A stretch of 6,709 nucleotides of DNA, taken from the NCBI GenBank assembly GCA_910577085.1, contig CAJTLE010000139.1, forward strand, positions 1 through 6,709, written 5' to 3'. The translations under genes were made by a program, and so were the position numbers. Positions 5,566 to 6,709 of this stretch are shown here, one piece after another; the first letter of the stretch is position 1, and every line of letters begins with the position of its first letter. This DNA is from an uncultured Allobaculum sp. (lineage in GTDB: Bacteria; Bacillota_I; Bacilli_A; Erysipelotrichales; Erysipelotrichaceae). The notes under the pieces are model-generated. The model worked only from the letters and a program-made list of their open reading frames with translations, did no database searches and was not told the origin of the DNA.

Positions 5566-5884
5566 GAATAACACCTCGGTTCAAAATATGACTTTCAATC
5601 GTGGAATACTGCTTATCAGATTATGGATTAAAAATTACGGATAGATAAGGAAGAAATGATAAAAACGGTATTCAGACTTCTATTATCTTTACCATAGATA
5701 CAATTAAAAATCGACACTATAAGAAACAATGGATGTAAAACTATTTTAAATGCCGGAGAATCGTCTGCTTCCTTTTGAAAGAAAGGATTTGCAGGAAACT
5801 GGAATTCAAAACGGATTTCGTTTCAACGCAAAATCTTCATCTGGCAATCCTTGGATGGAGAAAAATATGCTGACAAAAAGAATG
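5566..5884. other. AT-rich leader upstream of the SGNH gene
   Basis: This 319-base stretch must hold the promoter of the acylation operon, because a minus-strand terminator of the next gene bounds it on the right. The minus strand has several AT-rich -10-like hexamers (for example GATAAT near 5685 and CATAAT near 5622), but none has a good -35 at the right distance, so no promoter is called. The + strand frame 5750-5929 (59 residues, MPENRLLPFE...) has no ribosome binding site and runs through the terminator; I consider it spurious. Confidence 0.5.
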
Positions 5885-5919
5885 AAAAAGCAGCCGGTAT
5901 CGCTGAGAATATGGGCTGC
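5885..5919 (-). terminator. Intrinsic terminator of the histidine phosphatase gene
   Basis: GCAGCC (5890-5895) pairs with GGCTGC (5914-5919), and after one mismatch GTAT (5897-5900) pairs with ATAT-side bases 5909-5912. On the minus strand the stem is followed by TTTTT (complement of 5885-5889). It begins 37 nt after the stop codon at 5957 and closes that gene as a separate unit. Confidence 0.82.
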
Positions 5920-5956
5920 GTGTTATTGAGGTACTAATGGGTTGTAACTGCTGGCG

Positions 5957-6553
5957 CTATTTCTTGGAATCGCCTGTGTAGTTTGGATTGAAGACTTCTT
6001 TGAGTTCGAAGGTTTTGTTTTCGGTGTCATACTCGAAGACAAGCACAGCACAGTTGTAAAGACGGCCTTTGATAAAAGCAGAATCATCAGGGCACCAGTA
6101 TCTTTCAAAGTTGCGGAGCGATCCACCATGGGAAACGACCAGAACATTTTGATGATCCGGCTGATCCATGATTTCGGTCAACGTGTCATTCATGCGCTTG
6201 ACCAGTTGAGCACGGCTTTCACCACCGTGAGTGCTGAAGAATTCGTCGTATTCGGCAAGAGGTGGATTGAGGTATTCGGGTTCGCCATCGAGAATACCGA
6301 AGTTCCATTCTTTGAGGCCTTTTTTACGGGTGTACGGCATGTCGGTCAGAATTTCCATGGTGTCGCAGCAACGCTCCGAGGTGGAACAATAAGCGTGATC
6401 GAAATCGAGACCTAAAGAGTCGATGTACTTTTTGGAGTAGCGGGCCTGTTCGATTCCAAGCTGGGTTAATGGAGAATCGGTCCAGCCCTGAACACGTTTG
6501 CGCTCGTTGAATACGGTCTGGCCATGACGCATGGCTACCATTGTCTTTTTCAT
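5957..6553 (-). CDS. Histidine phosphatase family protein (phosphoglycerate mutase-like)
   Basis: This is a 198-residue cytosolic phosphatase-fold protein of branch 1 (cofactor-dependent phosphoglycerate mutase / SixA / CobC group). The catalytic RHG motif is AMRHGQTVFNE with H10 as the phosphorylated histidine and R9 beside it. The other expected residues are R61 in STSERCCDT, E82 in LKEWNFG and H142 in VVSHGGSLRNF. The length is typical of small broad-specificity phosphatases and shorter than true glycolytic GpmA (about 230-250), so the substrate is unknown; sugar phosphates or nucleotides are usual in the group. The ATG at 6553 has AAAGGA at good spacing. It is transcribed alone: a terminator follows and a 150-base leader without a gene precedes it. 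Nothing in the context ties it to the acylation genes. Confidence 0.92.
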   Translation of the reverse strand: MKKTMVAMRHGQTVFNERKRVQGWTDSPLTQLGIEQARYSKKYIDSLGLDFDHAYCSTSERCCDTMEILTDMPYTRKKGLKEWNFGILDGEPEYLNPPLAEYDEFFSTHGGESRAQLVKRMNDTLTEIMDQPDHQNVLVVSHGGSLRNFERYWCPDDSAFIKGRLYNCAVLVFEYDTENKTFELKEVFNPNYTGDSKK

Positions 6554-6620
6554 GATTTTTCCTTTCTTTGGCTTTCGTCTTTTATCGCTCGAAAAACATG
6601 TACTTTCTTAGTCTACGATG

Positions 6621-6643
6621 GTACAAATTGTAACTTATTGTAC
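6621..6643. promoter_or_regulatory. Inverted repeat GTACAA-N11-TTGTAC upstream of the phosphatase gene
   Basis: GTACAA (6621-6626) and TTGTAC (6638-6643) form a perfect 6-bp dyad. Within it TACAA-A-TTGTA (6622-6632) is a second, tighter palindrome. The site lies about 70-90 bases upstream of the ATG at 6553, a position fit for an operator or for overlap with a promoter. The regulator is not identifiable from sequence; TACA/TGTA half-sites recall BlaI/CopY-type operators, but the spacing differs by one base. Confidence 0.35.
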
Positions 6644-6709
6644 TTCAAAAAGCCTTTCGGCAGTAAATTGGAGTCATCACAGCCCTCGAAAAAACAGGTT
6701 TTCCGTTGA

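Noticed and set aside
5566..5574. GTG start three codons upstream for the SGNH protein
   Set aside because: GAGG overlaps that GTG and is spaced correctly for the ATG at 5565 instead.
5750..5929. 59-residue + strand reading frame
   Set aside because: No ribosome binding site, no recognisable family, and it runs through the minus-strand terminator stem.
6524..6709. 61-residue + strand reading frame at the right edge
   Set aside because: It starts antisense inside the phosphatase gene, has no ribosome binding site and resembles no known protein.

Overview
The window looks like chromosomal DNA of a Bacillota (Firmicutes) bacterium. The evidence is good AGGAG/GGAGG-type ribosome binding sites, intrinsic terminators with U-tracts after nearly every unit, a Firmicutes-like NrdI, and a cell-surface acylation cassette (MBOAT, DHHW, DUF4358 and SGNH proteins) of the sort common in Erysipelotrichia and Clostridia. 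A placement in or near the Erysipelotrichaceae is a guess; no marker in the window settles it.

Layout, left to right: (1) a 5S rRNA gene on the + strand with its own terminator, probably the end of an rRNA operon that enters from the left. (2) A minus-strand terminator facing it, then about 340 bases with no convincing gene. (3) A single-gene minus-strand unit for NrdI, the flavodoxin of class Ib ribonucleotide reductase. Two copies of GTTAG-N6-CTAAC lie just upstream; one fits a DtxR/IdeR-type metal-regulator box at 16 of 19 positions. (4) A minus-strand terminator and a perfect 6 x 15 bp tandem repeat. (5) Four minus-strand genes, in transcription order: a membrane-anchored SGNH hydrolase, a 26-bp tandem repeat array, a DUF4358 protein, an MBOAT O-acyltransferase and a DHHW (AlgX/AlgJ-like) protein. 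(6) About 320 bases of AT-rich leader, then (7) a histidine phosphatase family gene with its own terminator.

How the parts may work together: the MBOAT protein would pass an acyl group (probably acetyl) across the membrane, and the extracellular DHHW protein would place it on a surface glycan. The anchored SGNH protein could be a second transferase or an esterase that trims the modification. DUF4358 is a membrane-anchored accessory protein of unknown role. The last three genes are tightly packed (gaps of 1 and 18 nt) and surely form one operon. The SGNH gene is probably co-transcribed, since no convincing terminator separates it from them.

The most unusual features are the two tandem repeat arrays bracketing the DUF4358-MBOAT-DHHW block, which share a 10-base core on the coding strand, and the solitary nrdI behind a metal-regulator-like operator. 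The gene families themselves are known, and I do not see a clearly new enzyme system. The acylation cassette is a recognisable but little-characterised type.
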